From positions 36,195 to 100,194 of the forward strand of contig JAFVOU010000039.1 in assembly GCA_017505635.1 (NCBI GenBank): 64,000 nt of DNA. The letters are read 5' to 3'. The position numbers and the translations under genes were made by a program. Below the pieces are notes generated by a model. That model had not been told where the DNA came from. It saw only the letters and a list, made by a program, of their open reading frames with translations, and did no database searches. The stretch comes from Oscillospiraceae bacterium (lineage in GTDB: Bacteria; Bacillota; Clostridia; Oscillospirales; Ruminococcaceae). This document shows, piece by piece, positions 53,595 to 62,425 of the stretch (position 1 is its first letter; every line of letters begins with the position of its first letter).

Positions 53595-56500
53595 TTACTT
53601 TTTAACTACTGTAAATACAACTTTTTCGCCGTTGATATCCCAGTCTTTTGTAAAGCCTTCTGCTGTTGCAACTGTAACTGCATCTGCAAGAACGTTTTCT
53701 TTGATTGTATCTGCATTTGCCATCATAACAGCTTCCACTTTTTCGTTGCCACTTACAAATACATCGATGTGGTCCATAACTTCAAAGTCTGCATCTTTAC
53801 GCATTGTCTGGAGTTTGGAGATGATTTCGCGTACAAAACCTTCTTCGATAAGTGCATCTGTAAGATGAGTATCAAGTGCAACGATAACGTTGTTGTCTGC
53901 AACAGATTCAAAACCTTCTGTCTGTTTTGTTTCGATAAGAAGGTCTTCTGCTGTAAGTGTGATGTCGCCGTTTGGACTTGCAAGAACAATCTGACCGTTT
54001 GCATCAAGTTCAGCTTTAGCTTTGCCGCCGTCAAGTTCAGCCAGCATTGTGCGGATTTCGCCAAGGCGTTTGCCGTATTTTGGACCAAGTGTCTTGAGCT
54101 GTGGTTTGAAGTTGTAGCTGATGTAACCGCTTGCGTCGCTGATTTCTTCAACTTCTTTTACGTTGAGCTCGTCTGCAAGGATTGCTTTGTAGTAATCGTT
54201 GAGTTCGCGTTCAGCTTTTACATACATTTTGCTGAGTGGCTGACGGTTTTTGATACCGGAAACGTTACGTGCACTTCTTGCAAGTGTTGCAACTTCCAGT
54301 ACAAGAGCCATATCAGCTTCAAGGTCAGCATCGATAAAGCTTTCATCACATTCAGGGAAAGAACAGAGGTGAACAGACAGTGGTGCATTTTCATCTGTTG
54401 TGCGCACAAGGTTCTGATAAATCTGTTCTGTCATAAACGGAATCATCGGTGCGCTGATTTCGGACAGTGTAACAAGCGCTGTCCAGAGTGTCATATAAGC
54501 GTTAACTTTATCCTGTTCCATACCTTTTGCCCAGAAGCGTTCACGGCTGCGGCGAACATACCAGTTGGACATATCGTCAACAAATTCCTGAAGAACCTTT
54601 GCTGTTTCAGGGATGCGGTAGTTTGCAAGATGGTCGTCAACTGCTTTAACTGTGCTGTTGAGGCGGGAGAGGAGCCAACGGTCCATTACAGAAAGACTTG
54701 CTTTATCAAGTGTGTATTTTGTTGGGTCAAATTTATCGATATCAGCATAGAGTGCAAAGAATGCGTAAACATTCCAGAGTGTACCCATAAATTTGCGCTG
54801 ATATTCTGTAACTGCCTTGCCGTGGAAACGGTTTGGAAGCCATGGTGCGCTGTTTGCATAGAAGTACCAGCGGATTGCGTCGGCACCGTATGTTTCAAGA
54901 GCATCAAACGGGTCTACTGCGTTGCCTTTGGATTTGGACATCTTCTGACCGTTTTCGTCCTGAACATGACCGAGAACGATTACGTTTTTGAACGGTGCCT
55001 TGTCAAAGAGCAATGTGGAGATTGCAAGCAGTGAGTAGAACCAGCCGCGTGTCTGGTCAACAGCTTCACTGATAAAGTTTGCAGGGAACTGTGCTTCAAA
55101 CAGGTCGTGGTTTTCGAACGGATAGTGATGCTGTGCAAATGGCATGGAGCCGGAGTCAAACCAGCAGTCAATAACTTCCGGTACACGTTTCATCTGCTTG
55201 CCGCATTCCGGACAGGTGATTGTAACTTCGTCGATAAATGGTCTGTGAAGTTCAATTTCTTCAGGGCAGTTAGGGCTCATTGCACGGAGTTCTTCCTTGC
55301 TGCCGATTGCGTGTTTGTGGCCGCATTCACATTCCCAGATGTTGAGAGGTGTGCCCCAGTATCTGTTACGGGAGATACCCCAGTCCTGAACGTTTTCAAG
55401 CCAGTCGCCAAAACGGCCTTTGCCGATAGATTCCGGAATCCAGTTGATTGTGTTGTTGTTGCGGATAAGATTTTCGCGAACAGCTGTCATTTTAATGAAC
55501 CATGTTTCGCGTGCATAGTAGATAAGTGGTGTGTCACAGCGCCAGCAGTGTGGGTAGCTGTGTTCAAATTTAGGTGCAGCAAAGAGCTTGCCTGTTTCTC
55601 TGAGGTCTTTGAGAATTTCTTCGTCTGCTTTTTTGCAGAACATACCTTCCCATTTTGTTTCGGCTGTCATTTCGCCTTTGCCGTCAACAAGCTGAACAAG
55701 TGGCAGGTTGTATTTGCGGCCAACGTTTGCGTCGTCTTCACCAAATGCAGGTGCAATGTGAACAACACCTGTACCGTCTGTAAGTGTTACATAGCTGTCG
55801 CAGGTTACATACCAGCATTTTTCTTTTGGGGATACAAAGTTCCAAAGTGGTTCATATTCCTTGTATTCAAGGTCTGTACCAACATATGTTTCAACAACTT
55901 CGTATTTGCCTTCGCCAAGGATTTTGTCGCAGAGAGCGTGAGCCATATAGTAAACTTCGCCTTCTTCAACCATTTTTACCTTAACGTATTCTTCTTTTGG
56001 GTTTACACAGAGTGCAACGTTGGAAGGAAGTGTCCAAGGTGTTGTTGTCCATGCAAGGATGTAAGCGTCTTCATCCTTAACTTTGAATTTAACGATTGCA
56101 GAACGTTCTTTTACATCTTTGTAGCCCTGTGCTACTTCGTGGCTGGACAGCGGTGTGCCGCAGCGTGGGCAGTAAGGAACAATTTTAAAGCCTTTGTAAA
56201 GCAGGCCTTTGTTCCAGATTTCTTTGAGTGCCCACCATTCACTTTCGATAAAGTCGTCGTGATATGTTACATATGGGTCGTCCATATCAGCCCAGAAACC
56301 AACTGTACCGGAAAAATCTTCCCACATACCTTTGTATTTCCAAACGCTTTCTTTACATTTGCCGATAAATGGTTCAAGACCGTAAGCTTCAATCTGTTCC
56401 TTGCCGTTGATGCCAACAAGTTTTTCAACTTCAAGTTCAACAGGCAGACCATGTGTGTCCCAGCCTGCTTTTCTTGGCACGAATTCGCCTTTCATTGTGT

Positions 56501-56714
56501 GGTATCTTGGAATCATATCCTTGATAACACGTGTGAGAACGTGGCCGATGTGTGGTTTGCCGTTAGCTGTTGGCGGGCCGTCATAGAATGTGTAGGTTGG
56601 GCCCTGTTTTGTCTGTTCCATGCTCTTTTCAAAAATCTGGTTTTCTTTCCAGAAATCGAGCACTTCTTTTTCTCTCTGCACAAAGTTTAAGTCGGTAGGT
56701 ACTTTTTTGTACAT
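53595..56714 (-). CDS. ileS: Isoleucyl-tRNA synthetase, long (type 2) form
   Basis: 1039 residues, the length of the eukaryotic-like type 2 IleS rather than the about 930 of type 1. HIGH motif in TANGKPHIGHVL (about residue 55), CP1 editing domain after it, and KMSKSKGNAVDPF near 590. FYDGPPTANGKPHIGH is the type 2 form. It charges tRNA-Ile and hydrolyses mischarged Val-tRNA. Type 2 enzymes are as a class less sensitive to mupirocin. GGAGG lies 8 bases before the ATG; a T-box leader controls it. Confidence 0.95.
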   Translation of the reverse strand: MYKKVPTDLNFVQREKEVLDFWKENQIFEKSMEQTKQGPTYTFYDGPPTANGKPHIGHVLTRVIKDMIPRYHTMKGEFVPRKAGWDTHGLPVELEVEKLVGINGKEQIEAYGLEPFIGKCKESVWKYKGMWEDFSGTVGFWADMDDPYVTYHDDFIESEWWALKEIWNKGLLYKGFKIVPYCPRCGTPLSSHEVAQGYKDVKERSAIVKFKVKDEDAYILAWTTTPWTLPSNVALCVNPKEEYVKVKMVEEGEVYYMAHALCDKILGEGKYEVVETYVGTDLEYKEYEPLWNFVSPKEKCWYVTCDSYVTLTDGTGVVHIAPAFGEDDANVGRKYNLPLVQLVDGKGEMTAETKWEGMFCKKADEEILKDLRETGKLFAAPKFEHSYPHCWRCDTPLIYYARETWFIKMTAVRENLIRNNNTINWIPESIGKGRFGDWLENVQDWGISRNRYWGTPLNIWECECGHKHAIGSKEELRAMSPNCPEEIELHRPFIDEVTITCPECGKQMKRVPEVIDCWFDSGSMPFAQHHYPFENHDLFEAQFPANFISEAVDQTRGWFYSLLAISTLLFDKAPFKNVIVLGHVQDENGQKMSKSKGNAVDPFDALETYGADAIRWYFYANSAPWLPNRFHGKAVTEYQRKFMGTLWNVYAFFALYADIDKFDPTKYTLDKASLSVMDRWLLSRLNSTVKAVDDHLANYRIPETAKVLQEFVDDMSNWYVRRSRERFWAKGMEQDKVNAYMTLWTALVTLSEISAPMIPFMTEQIYQNLVRTTDENAPLSVHLCSFPECDESFIDADLEADMALVLEVATLARSARNVSGIKNRQPLSKMYVKAERELNDYYKAILADELNVKEVEEISDASGYISYNFKPQLKTLGPKYGKRLGEIRTMLAELDGGKAKAELDANGQIVLASPNGDITLTAEDLLIETKQTEGFESVADNNVIVALDTHLTDALIEEGFVREIISKLQTMRKDADFEVMDHIDVFVSGNEKVEAVMMANADTIKENVLADAVTVATAEGFTKDWDINGEKVVFTVVKK

Positions 56715-56761
56715 TTTTCATTCCTCCATAAAAATTTTTGTGTTTTGATGTATCTGTAACA

Positions 56762-57063
56762 AATTATTTAAAAATAAAAAAAGCCTTTGTCCCATTGTTA
56801 ACAGGACAAAGACAAAATAATCTTTGTTTATAAACCACCTATTACAACATACTATCATATGCTTTTCCAATAACGGTGAAATACCGTCGCGGCTTAATTA
56901 CCATAGGTGTTCAGCCCCGCAGCTCGAAAGTGATGTTCCCTGAAAAACTACTTTTATGCGGCTCTCACCTAACCCGCACTCTCTTGGAATTTCGTTTTAA
57001 AGGTACTGTCTTTGTCACAGCCTTTGTGTTTTTATCGGTATATACTTATATTAGTACATATCC
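56762..57063 (-). promoter_or_regulatory. T-box riboswitch leader of ileS
   Basis: On the minus strand I see AGAGAG (56984-56979), the GGTGAGAGCC and GGGAACATCACTTTCGAGCTG stem I elements, and an AGGTGGTT T-box (56840-56833) that can pair with the tRNA acceptor end. A terminator hairpin GTCTTTGTCC / GGGACAAAGGC with a T-run follows (56813-56773). Uncharged tRNA would favour antitermination and ileS expression. At the expected specifier position after CTGAA the bases read C-ACC, not an Ile codon; ATT occurs 8 bases further on, so I cannot assign the specifier. Confidence 0.8.
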
Positions 57064-57069
57064 TTATTA

Positions 57070-57098
57070 ATATTAGTACATTTTGTTTGGATTGTCAA
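57070..57098 (-). promoter_or_regulatory. Sigma-A promoter of the ileS T-box transcript
   Basis: On the minus strand TTGACA (57098-57093), 17 bases, TAATAT (57075-57070). The 12-mer ATATTAGTACAT occurs twice on the plus strand (57048-57059 and 57070-57081), 22 bases apart, one copy over the -10. Confidence 0.75.
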
Positions 57099-57152
57099 GC
57101 ATGCTATTGCAATCTTTCAACCGCCATTATACCTTTTCCTGAAAATAAAAAA

Positions 57153-57182
57153 GCTCTCTCTTTTCAAATTGACAGAGAGAGC
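57153..57182 (-). terminator. Terminator of the pyrophosphatase-like gene
   Basis: GCTCTCTC / GAGAGAGC arms around 14 bases; TTTTTTATTTTC follows on the minus strand. Confidence 0.7.
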
Positions 57183-57230
57183 ATATTTTTATATAACTGT
57201 TTGATATTAACTGTTCGACTTATTGGAATT

Positions 57231-57325
57231 CATGTCATTCTGAGGCTTTTCCGAAGAATCTCTCGGTTTGCACAGATATTATTTTGAGCAGACGGAGAGA
57301 TACTTCACTTCGCTCAGTATGACAT
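57231..57325 (-). repeat. MITE-like 95-bp dispersed repeat, copy 2
   Basis: Reverse complement of the element at 12497-12592 with scattered mismatches; ends TGTCATACTGAG and CTCAGAATGACA. It lies between the pyrophosphatase-like gene and its terminator. Confidence 0.85.
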
Positions 57326-57348
57326 AAATTGTTCGTAAAATTGAAATT

Positions 57349-57672
57349 TTACATTCTGATTTCTGTACGAAAGTATTGTTCTTGAAAATCAATCTGCCGC
57401 ATAATTTCATCTTTTGTAAAAGAAGTATCTTCTGGTGCAACGACCAATTTTTCCTCAACATCATCATATCTATGAATAATTGCAATTACTTTTCCTATAA
57501 ACTCTTTAACAGGCTGATTTACACCGAGTATGTATGCATCTTGTTCTTTTCCATCTGGTGCTATCACCCCAGGAATATACCCATAGTTGACAGAGTAATA
57601 AATGTCTTTATGCTTGGGATGGAAAGTTCCAAGCGGTCTATCAACGATTACTTTAACCGTGCTGCCAATCAT
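57349..57672 (-). CDS. Inorganic pyrophosphatase-like protein, degenerate motif
   Basis: 107 residues from ATG 57672, chosen because GGAGG ends 7 bases upstream; the frame from 57723 would run through the repeat boundary. It is recognisable as class I pyrophosphatase from VDRPLG and YSVNYGYIPGVIAPDGKEQDAYILGV. The catalytic DGDPxD signature reads DGKEQD, and the protein is about two-thirds of normal length. Either a divergent paralogue with another role or a decaying copy. It is bracketed by the 52-bp repeat and the MITE-like repeat. Confidence 0.7.
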   Translation of the reverse strand: MIGSTVKVIVDRPLGTFHPKHKDIYYSVNYGYIPGVIAPDGKEQDAYILGVNQPVKEFIGKVIAIIHRYDDVEEKLVVAPEDTSFTKDEIMRQIDFQEQYFRTEIRM

Positions 57673-57707
57673 CAGGTATCCTCCGCCAAATTCAAATTTA
57701 TCTAATA

Positions 57708-57759
57708 GTATTGTATCAAACAAATGTGTAAATTTCTACATACCAATCTATTCGTCAAA
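57708..57759 (-). repeat. 52-bp dispersed repeat, copy 2
   Basis: Matches copy 1 (11302-11353) in inverted orientation at 49 of 52 positions. It stands immediately upstream of the pyrophosphatase-like gene and may contribute its promoter. Confidence 0.85.
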
Positions 57760-58025
57760 CTTGAATTTGAAAACCACAATTTTATAAGTGGTTATTAACC
57801 CTCACAGGGTTTTAATAAAATCCTCCAAAAGCCTTGAAAATAAAGAGTTTATCGCAAAATGCTCACCTTAACTTATTATACGATTTCACTTATGCTTATT
57901 CTTCCCTTGGAAGCTGATAAGGGCAAACACAAGGGAAAGAAAATCTGATAACAAGATATAACAGAATGTGGCAATCGGAGAACTGTGACGTATGTGCGAA
58001 TATATTATACTGGAGGATTTATTAT
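57760..58025. other. Junction region into acquired block
   Basis: No gene seen. Composition and codon habits change after about 57.78 kb. Just upstream of tnpV the stretch 57985-58016 (TGTGACGTATGTGCG, TATTATAC, GGAGG) looks like a promoter and ribosome binding site typical of Tn4451-type elements. I found no clear attachment site. Confidence 0.45.
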
Positions 58026-58403
58026 ATGGACAAGTACATTTTTGATGAGAGTAATGGTTTATGGTATGAATTGCAGGGAGATTATTATATCCCTTGTCTG
58101 ATACTTTCCGAAGAAGAAACACAGCCTATCGGTTTGTGGGGACAACGCCACAAGCAGTATCTAAAGGAGCATAAGCAGTTCCTCTATACCACAATGCTGA
58201 TTGAGGGTACACTAAACTCCTACCTTGCAGATATTGACAGACAGGCACAGGAGCGTTTGCTCCTGCTGACAAAGCAAATTGCAGAGCAGGAAAATGTGAC
58301 CGAGCAACTGAAAGCAGATAATGCTATGCTGTGGGTACAGAAAATGAATGAAATTCAGTCCAGAGTTAGAGAAATCATTTACAGCGAGATTATCTACGCA
58401 TAA
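58026..58403 (+). CDS. tnpV: TnpV family transposon-encoded protein
   Basis: 125 residues, starting MDKYIFDESNGLWYELQGDY; GLWGQRHKQYLKEHKQFLY and the heptad-like C-terminal half (RLLLLTKQIAEQENVTEQLKA) match the small TnpV protein of Tn4451-related mobile elements. TnpV is not the recombinase (TnpX is). No tnpX, relaxase or integrase is visible in the window, so it is an orphan or the element continues past 64 kb. GGAGG lies 9 bases upstream. Confidence 0.85.
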   Translation: MDKYIFDESNGLWYELQGDYYIPCLILSEEETQPIGLWGQRHKQYLKEHKQFLYTTMLIEGTLNSYLADIDRQAQERLLLLTKQIAEQENVTEQLKADNAMLWVQKMNEIQSRVREIIYSEIIYA

Positions 58404-58641
58404 CAGAATGAGTGATTGGGGCGGTAAGCCAGCTTTTGGCTTACTGCCCTTGTCTGCTCATAAGCAAAATAAAGAAATACCGTCAATGGCAGTGCTTGCA
58501 CTGTTCATCGAGACCATTGACGGTATTGCGTATTTTGCTATCGCTGTCCGTGGCTTTTTTCAATTTTAAACGTTGCTTAAAACAACTTATTGTGTTAAAA
58601 TATATGCTGATACAAATAAGAGTTTAGGAGGAACCGAAACT
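58404..58641. other. Non-coding stretch between tnpV and mef leader
   Basis: It contains a 14-bp perfect inverted repeat, AATACCGTCAATGG (58476-58489) and its complement (58514-58527), with a 24-base loop, and the probable mef promoter TTGCTT (58573-58578), 17 bases, TAAAAT (58596-58601). An open frame at 58409-58569 has no recognisable match and lacks a ribosome binding site. Confidence 0.55.
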
Positions 58642-58668
58642 ATGACAGCCTCAATGCGTTTAAGATAA
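58642..58668 (+). CDS. mefEL: Mef leader peptide MTASMRLR
   Basis: An eight-codon reading frame, AGGAGG 10 bases upstream. It is the same sequence as the known regulatory leader of mef(E)/mef(A) operons, where macrolide-stalled ribosomes at this peptide prevent the downstream terminator from forming. Confidence 0.85.
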   Translation: MTASMRLR

Positions 58669-58677
58669 GCTGGCAAT

Positions 58678-58718
58678 AAAAAAAGCAGAATCTATCCCCG
58701 ATGATAGGCTTTTTTGTT
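58678..58718 (+). terminator. Attenuator of the mef operon
   Basis: CTATC/GATAG and AAAAAGC/GCTTTTT paired arms with a bulge, followed by a T-run, directly after the mef leader peptide. Confidence 0.7.
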
Positions 58719-58828
58719 GTGCTTATTTATACGATATTGAGCATTCATTAGTTACGGTGAGGATATAGGTTATTAAACTATACCTTTATTTAACTATGTC
58801 TTTAATATGAATGTTTCCAAATTGTATG

Positions 58829-58874
58829 TATGCAGACCAAAAGCCACATTGTGGATTTAGGCCTGCATTTTTTA
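58829..58874 (+). terminator. Second stem-loop in mef leader
   Basis: ATGCAG/CTGCAT outer stem with inner CCACATTGTGG and a T-run; it may be a further attenuator. Confidence 0.6.
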
Positions 58875-58935
58875 TTGCCTAGAATGCTATTCAAAATAGA
58901 AATTCAAGCAAAATAATATGCAGGAGATAATATAA

Positions 58936-60162
58936 ATGGAAAAATACAACAATTGGAAACTTAAGTTTTATACAATATGGGCAGGGCAAGCAGTATCATT
59001 AATCACTAGTGCCATCCTGCAAATGGCGATTATTTTTTACCTTACAGAAAAAACTGGATCTGCGATGGTCTTGTCTATGGCTTCACTAGTAGGTTTTTTA
59101 CCCTATGCGGTCTTTGGACCTGCAATTGGTGTGCTAGTGGATCGTCATGATAGGAAGAAGATAATGATTGGTGCTGATTTAATTATCGCAGCAGCTGGTG
59201 CAGTGCTTGCTATTGTTGCATTCTATATGGAGCTACCTGTCTGGATGGTTATGATAGTATTGTTTATCCGTAGCATTGGAACAGCTTTTCATACCCCAGC
59301 ACTCAATTCGGTTACACCACTTTTAGTACCAGAAGAGCAGCTAACGAAATGCGCAGGCTATAGTCAGTCTTTGCAGTCTATAAGCTATATTGTTAGTCCG
59401 GCAGTTGCAGCACTCTTATACTCCGTTTGGGATTTAAATGCTATTATTGCCATCGACGTATTGGGTGCTGTGATTGCATCTATTACGGTAGCAATTGTAC
59501 GTATACCTAAGCTGGGTGATCGAGTGCAAAGTTTGGAACCAAATTTCATAAGAGAAATGAAAGAAGGAATTGTCGTTCTGAGACAAAACAAAGGATTGTT
59601 TGCCTTATTACTCTTAGGAACACTATATACTTTTGTTTATATGCCAATTAATGCACTATTTCCTTTAATAAGCATGGATTACTTTAATGGAACACCTGTG
59701 CATATTTCTATTACGGAAATTTCCTTTGCATCTGGAATGTTAGCAGGAGGCTTATTGTTAGGAAGATTAGGGAGCTTCGAAAAGCGTGTATTACTAATAA
59801 CAAGTTCTTTTTTTATAATGGGGGCCAGTTTAGCCGTTTCGGGAATACTTCCTCCAAATGGATTTGTAATATTTGTAGTTTGCTGTGCAATAATGGGGCT
59901 TTCGGTGCCATTTTATAGCGGTGTGCAAACAGCTCTTTTTCAGGAGAAAATTAAGCCTGAATATTTAGGACGTGTATTTTCTTTGACCGGAAGTATCATG
60001 TCACTTGCTATGCCAATTGGGTTAATTCTATCTGGGTTCTTTGCTGATAGAATCGGTGTAAATCATTGGTTTTTACTATCAGGTGTTTTAATTATTGGCA
60101 TTGCCATAGCTTGCCCCATGATAACTGAGGTTAGAAAATTAGATTTAAAACAAAATTCATAG
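58936..60162 (+). CDS. mef: Macrolide efflux MFS transporter Mef
   Basis: 408 residues, twelve membrane helices. The N-terminal 60 residues (MEKYNNWKLKFYTIWAGQAV onward) and VDRHDRKKIMIGADLIIAA are what I remember of Mef(A)/Mef(E), with differences later (LGSFEKRVLLITSS). It exports 14- and 15-membered macrolides by proton exchange and works with Msr(D). Acquired: AT-rich codons (TTA, AGA) unlike the flanking chromosome. AGGAG is 9 bases upstream. The exact mef allele cannot be settled here. Confidence 0.92.
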   Translation: MEKYNNWKLKFYTIWAGQAVSLITSAILQMAIIFYLTEKTGSAMVLSMASLVGFLPYAVFGPAIGVLVDRHDRKKIMIGADLIIAAAGAVLAIVAFYMELPVWMVMIVLFIRSIGTAFHTPALNSVTPLLVPEEQLTKCAGYSQSLQSISYIVSPAVAALLYSVWDLNAIIAIDVLGAVIASITVAIVRIPKLGDRVQSLEPNFIREMKEGIVVLRQNKGLFALLLLGTLYTFVYMPINALFPLISMDYFNGTPVHISITEISFASGMLAGGLLLGRLGSFEKRVLLITSSFFIMGASLAVSGILPPNGFVIFVVCCAIMGLSVPFYSGVQTALFQEKIKPEYLGRVFSLTGSIMSLAMPIGLILSGFFADRIGVNHWFLLSGVLIIGIAIACPMITEVRKLDLKQNS

Positions 60163-60176
60163 GAGGGACCATATTT

Positions 60177-60197
60177 ATGTATTTAATTTTCATGTAA
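60177..60197 (+). CDS. msrDL: Msr(D) leader peptide MYLIFM
   Basis: A six-codon frame, AGGAGGG 9 bases upstream, identical to the known MsrDL leader. Erythromycin stalls ribosomes on it and switches on msr(D). Confidence 0.85.
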   Translation: MYLIFM

Positions 60198-60211
60198 TTC
60201 TTCCTGCTAAA

Positions 60212-60231
60212 ATCGCAGGGTTTTCCCTGCG
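60212..60231 (+). promoter_or_regulatory. Hairpin in msr(D) leader
   Basis: CGCAGGG tttt CCCTGCG between the leader peptide and the msr(D) ribosome binding site. Confidence 0.7.
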
Positions 60232-60275
60232 TACAAGCAAAAGAAAACATGCGATTATAGACAGGAGGAAATGTT

Positions 60276-61739
60276 ATGGAATTGATATTAAAAGCAAAAG
60301 ACATTCGTGTGGAATTCAAAGGACGCGATGTTTTAGATATAAATGAATTAGAAGTATATGATTATGACCGTATTGGTTTAGTAGGAGCAAATGGTGCTGG
60401 AAAAAGCACTTTACTCAGGGTACTTTTAGGAGAATTAACTCCCCCAGGATGTAAAATGAATCGTCTGGGTGAACTTGCCTATATTCCCCAGTTGGACGAA
60501 GTAACTTTGCAGGTGGAAAAAGATTTTGCACTTGTAGGCAAGCTCGGTGTTGAGCAATTAGATATACAGACCATGAGCGGTGGTGAAGAAACAAGGCTTA
60601 AAATAGCACAGGCCTTATCGGCACAGGTTCATGGTATTTTAGCGGATGAACCTACGAGCCATTTAGACCGTGAAGGAATTGATTTTCTAATTGGACAGCT
60701 AAAATATTTTACAGGTGCACTGTTAGTTATTAGCCATGACCGCTATTTTCTTGATGAAATAGTAGATAAAATATGGGAACTGAAAGATGGCAAAATCACT
60801 GAGTATTGGGGAAACTATTCTGATTATCTTCGTCAGAAAGAGGAAGAACGCAAGAGCCAAGCTGCAGAATACGAACAATTTATTGCGGAACGTGCCCGAT
60901 TGGAAAGGGCTGCGGAGGAAAAGCGAAAACAGGCTCGTAAAATAGAACAGAAGGCGAAAGGTGCTTCAAAGAAAAAAAGTACTGAAGGCGGAGGGCGTTT
61001 AGCTCATCAAAAATCAATAGGAAGTAAGGAAAAAAAGATGCATAATGCCGCTAAATCCCTAGAGCACAGGATTGCAGCCTTAGGAAATGTAGAAGCTCCG
61101 GAAGACATTCGCAGAATTCGTTTCAGGCAAAGTAAAGCATTGGAGCTCCATAATCCATACCCTATAGTCGGTACGGAAATTAATAAAATATTTGGGGATA
61201 AGGCACTGTTTGAAAATGCATCTTTTCAAATTCCTCTAGGAGCAAAAGTGGCGTTAACTGGTGGTAATGGAACCGGAAAAACAACTTTAATCCAAATGAT
61301 CTTAAACCATGAAGAAGGAATTTCTATTTCACCTAAGGCAAAAATAGGTTACTTTGCACAGAATGGTTACAAGTACAACAGTAATCAGAATGTCATGGAG
61401 TTTATGCAGGAGGATTGTGATTACAATATATCAGAAATTCGTTCAGTGCTAGCATCTATGGGGTTCAAACAGAACGATATTGGAAAAAGCTTATCTGTTT
61501 TAAGCGGTGGAGAAATTATAAAATTGTTGCTAGCTAAAATGCTCATGGGTAGATATAACATCCTACTAATGGATGAACCCAGTAACTTCCTTGACATACC
61601 AAGTTTAGAGGCTTTGGAAATACTAATGAAGGAGTATGCCGGAACTATCGTGTTTATCACCCACGATAAACGCTTACTCGAAAATGTAGCTGATGTAGTT
61701 TATGAAATTAGAGATAAGAAAATAAATCTGAAACATTAA
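60276..61739 (+). CDS. msrD: ABC-F ribosomal protection protein Msr(D)
   Basis: 487 residues, the length of Msr(D). Two ATPase domains without membrane helices: Walker [10 protein letters not shown] and GGNGTGKTT, signatures MSGGEETR and LSGGEIIK, Walker [12 protein letters not shown] and [13 protein letters not shown] charged linker (about 185-275, [18 protein letters not shown]) reaches into the ribosome to dislodge macrolides and ketolides. It follows mef by 113 bases with its own leader peptide. GGAGG is close upstream. Confidence 0.94.
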   Translation: MELILKAKDIRVEFKGRDVLDINELEVYDYDRIGLVGANGAGKSTLLRVLLGELTPPGCKMNRLGELAYIPQLDEVTLQVEKDFALVGKLGVEQLDIQTMSGGEETRLKIAQALSAQVHGILADEPTSHLDREGIDFLIGQLKYFTGALLVISHDRYFLDEIVDKIWELKDGKITEYWGNYSDYLRQKEEERKSQAAEYEQFIAERARLERAAEEKRKQARKIEQKAKGASKKKSTEGGGRLAHQKSIGSKEKKMHNAAKSLEHRIAALGNVEAPEDIRRIRFRQSKALELHNPYPIVGTEINKIFGDKALFENASFQIPLGAKVALTGGNGTGKTTLIQMILNHEEGISISPKAKIGYFAQNGYKYNSNQNVMEFMQEDCDYNISEIRSVLASMGFKQNDIGKSLSVLSGGEIIKLLLAKMLMGRYNILLMDEPSNFLDIPSLEALEILMKEYAGTIVFITHDKRLLENVADVVYEIRDKKINLKH

Positions 61740-61856
61740 ATTTAAGGTAGTCGCTGGTCAGTATAGTCTGTTCTGGCTGGCGGCTCCATTGTTAAAAAGT
61801 ATAAAGACTTTTTTCTAAAAATATTATTCGTTGAGAATGAGATTGGAGGGTTTATA

Positions 61857-62390
61857 TTGTTTATACGAGTAGTTCCGTACGACCCCTTTTGGGAAGTAGA
61901 GTATGAAAATGAATCACAGAAGATAAAGAATATATTGAAGGATATATTGGTGGAGGTTTACCATATTGGCAGTACAGCAGTCAAAGGGTTAGCCGCTAAA
62001 TCAATCATTGATATAATGCCCGTAGTGACAAATATTAGTTTGGTTGATAAGCATAACAAAGAATTTGTAGCGATTGGTTATGAGTGTATGGGTGAGTTTG
62101 GTATTGAAGGACGTAGATATTTCCGCAAAGGCGGCGATAACAGGACACACCAGATTCATATTTTTGAGCAAAGCAATCACAAAGATATTAATAGGCATAT
62201 AGCAGTAAGGGACTTTCTGCGTACACATCCAGACATCGCTTTAGAGTATGGTGAATTAAAGATGGAGCTGGCTTATCGATTCTCGGAGGATATTGAAGGC
62301 TACTGCACTGGTAAGGATGCATTTGTAAAGCAACTAGAAAAGGATGCTTTGCTATGGTATCAAAATAATGAATCATATAAAACACGATAG
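61857..62390 (+). CDS. GrpB/UPF0157 family protein
   Basis: 177 residues. VYHIGSTAVKGLAAKSIIDIMPVV (39-62) is the nucleotidyltransferase-like core of the GrpB (UPF0157) family; THQIHIFEQSNHKDINRHIAVRDFLR follows. It starts at a TTG with GGAGGG 6 bases before it. Such genes are frequent passengers in resistance clusters; a resistance role is unproven. Confidence 0.85.
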   Translation: MFIRVVPYDPFWEVEYENESQKIKNILKDILVEVYHIGSTAVKGLAAKSIIDIMPVVTNISLVDKHNKEFVAIGYECMGEFGIEGRRYFRKGGDNRTHQIHIFEQSNHKDINRHIAVRDFLRTHPDIALEYGELKMELAYRFSEDIEGYCTGKDAFVKQLEKDALLWYQNNESYKTR

Positions 62391-62425
62391 AAAATATATA
62401 AAAGTATGAAAGAGAGGTGTATCCT

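Noticed and set aside
51117..56690. Antisense frames over tex (428 codons) and ileS (421 and 527 codons)
   Set aside because: Low-complexity, Cys/Phe-rich translation opposite conserved genes.
57231..57325. Possible small RNA instead of a repeat
   Set aside because: The near-identical second copy at 12497-12592 in a different context makes a dispersed repeat the simpler reading.
58409..58569. 53-codon frame between tnpV and the mef leader
   Set aside because: No ribosome binding site, overlaps the 14-bp inverted repeat and shows no recognisable protein motif.
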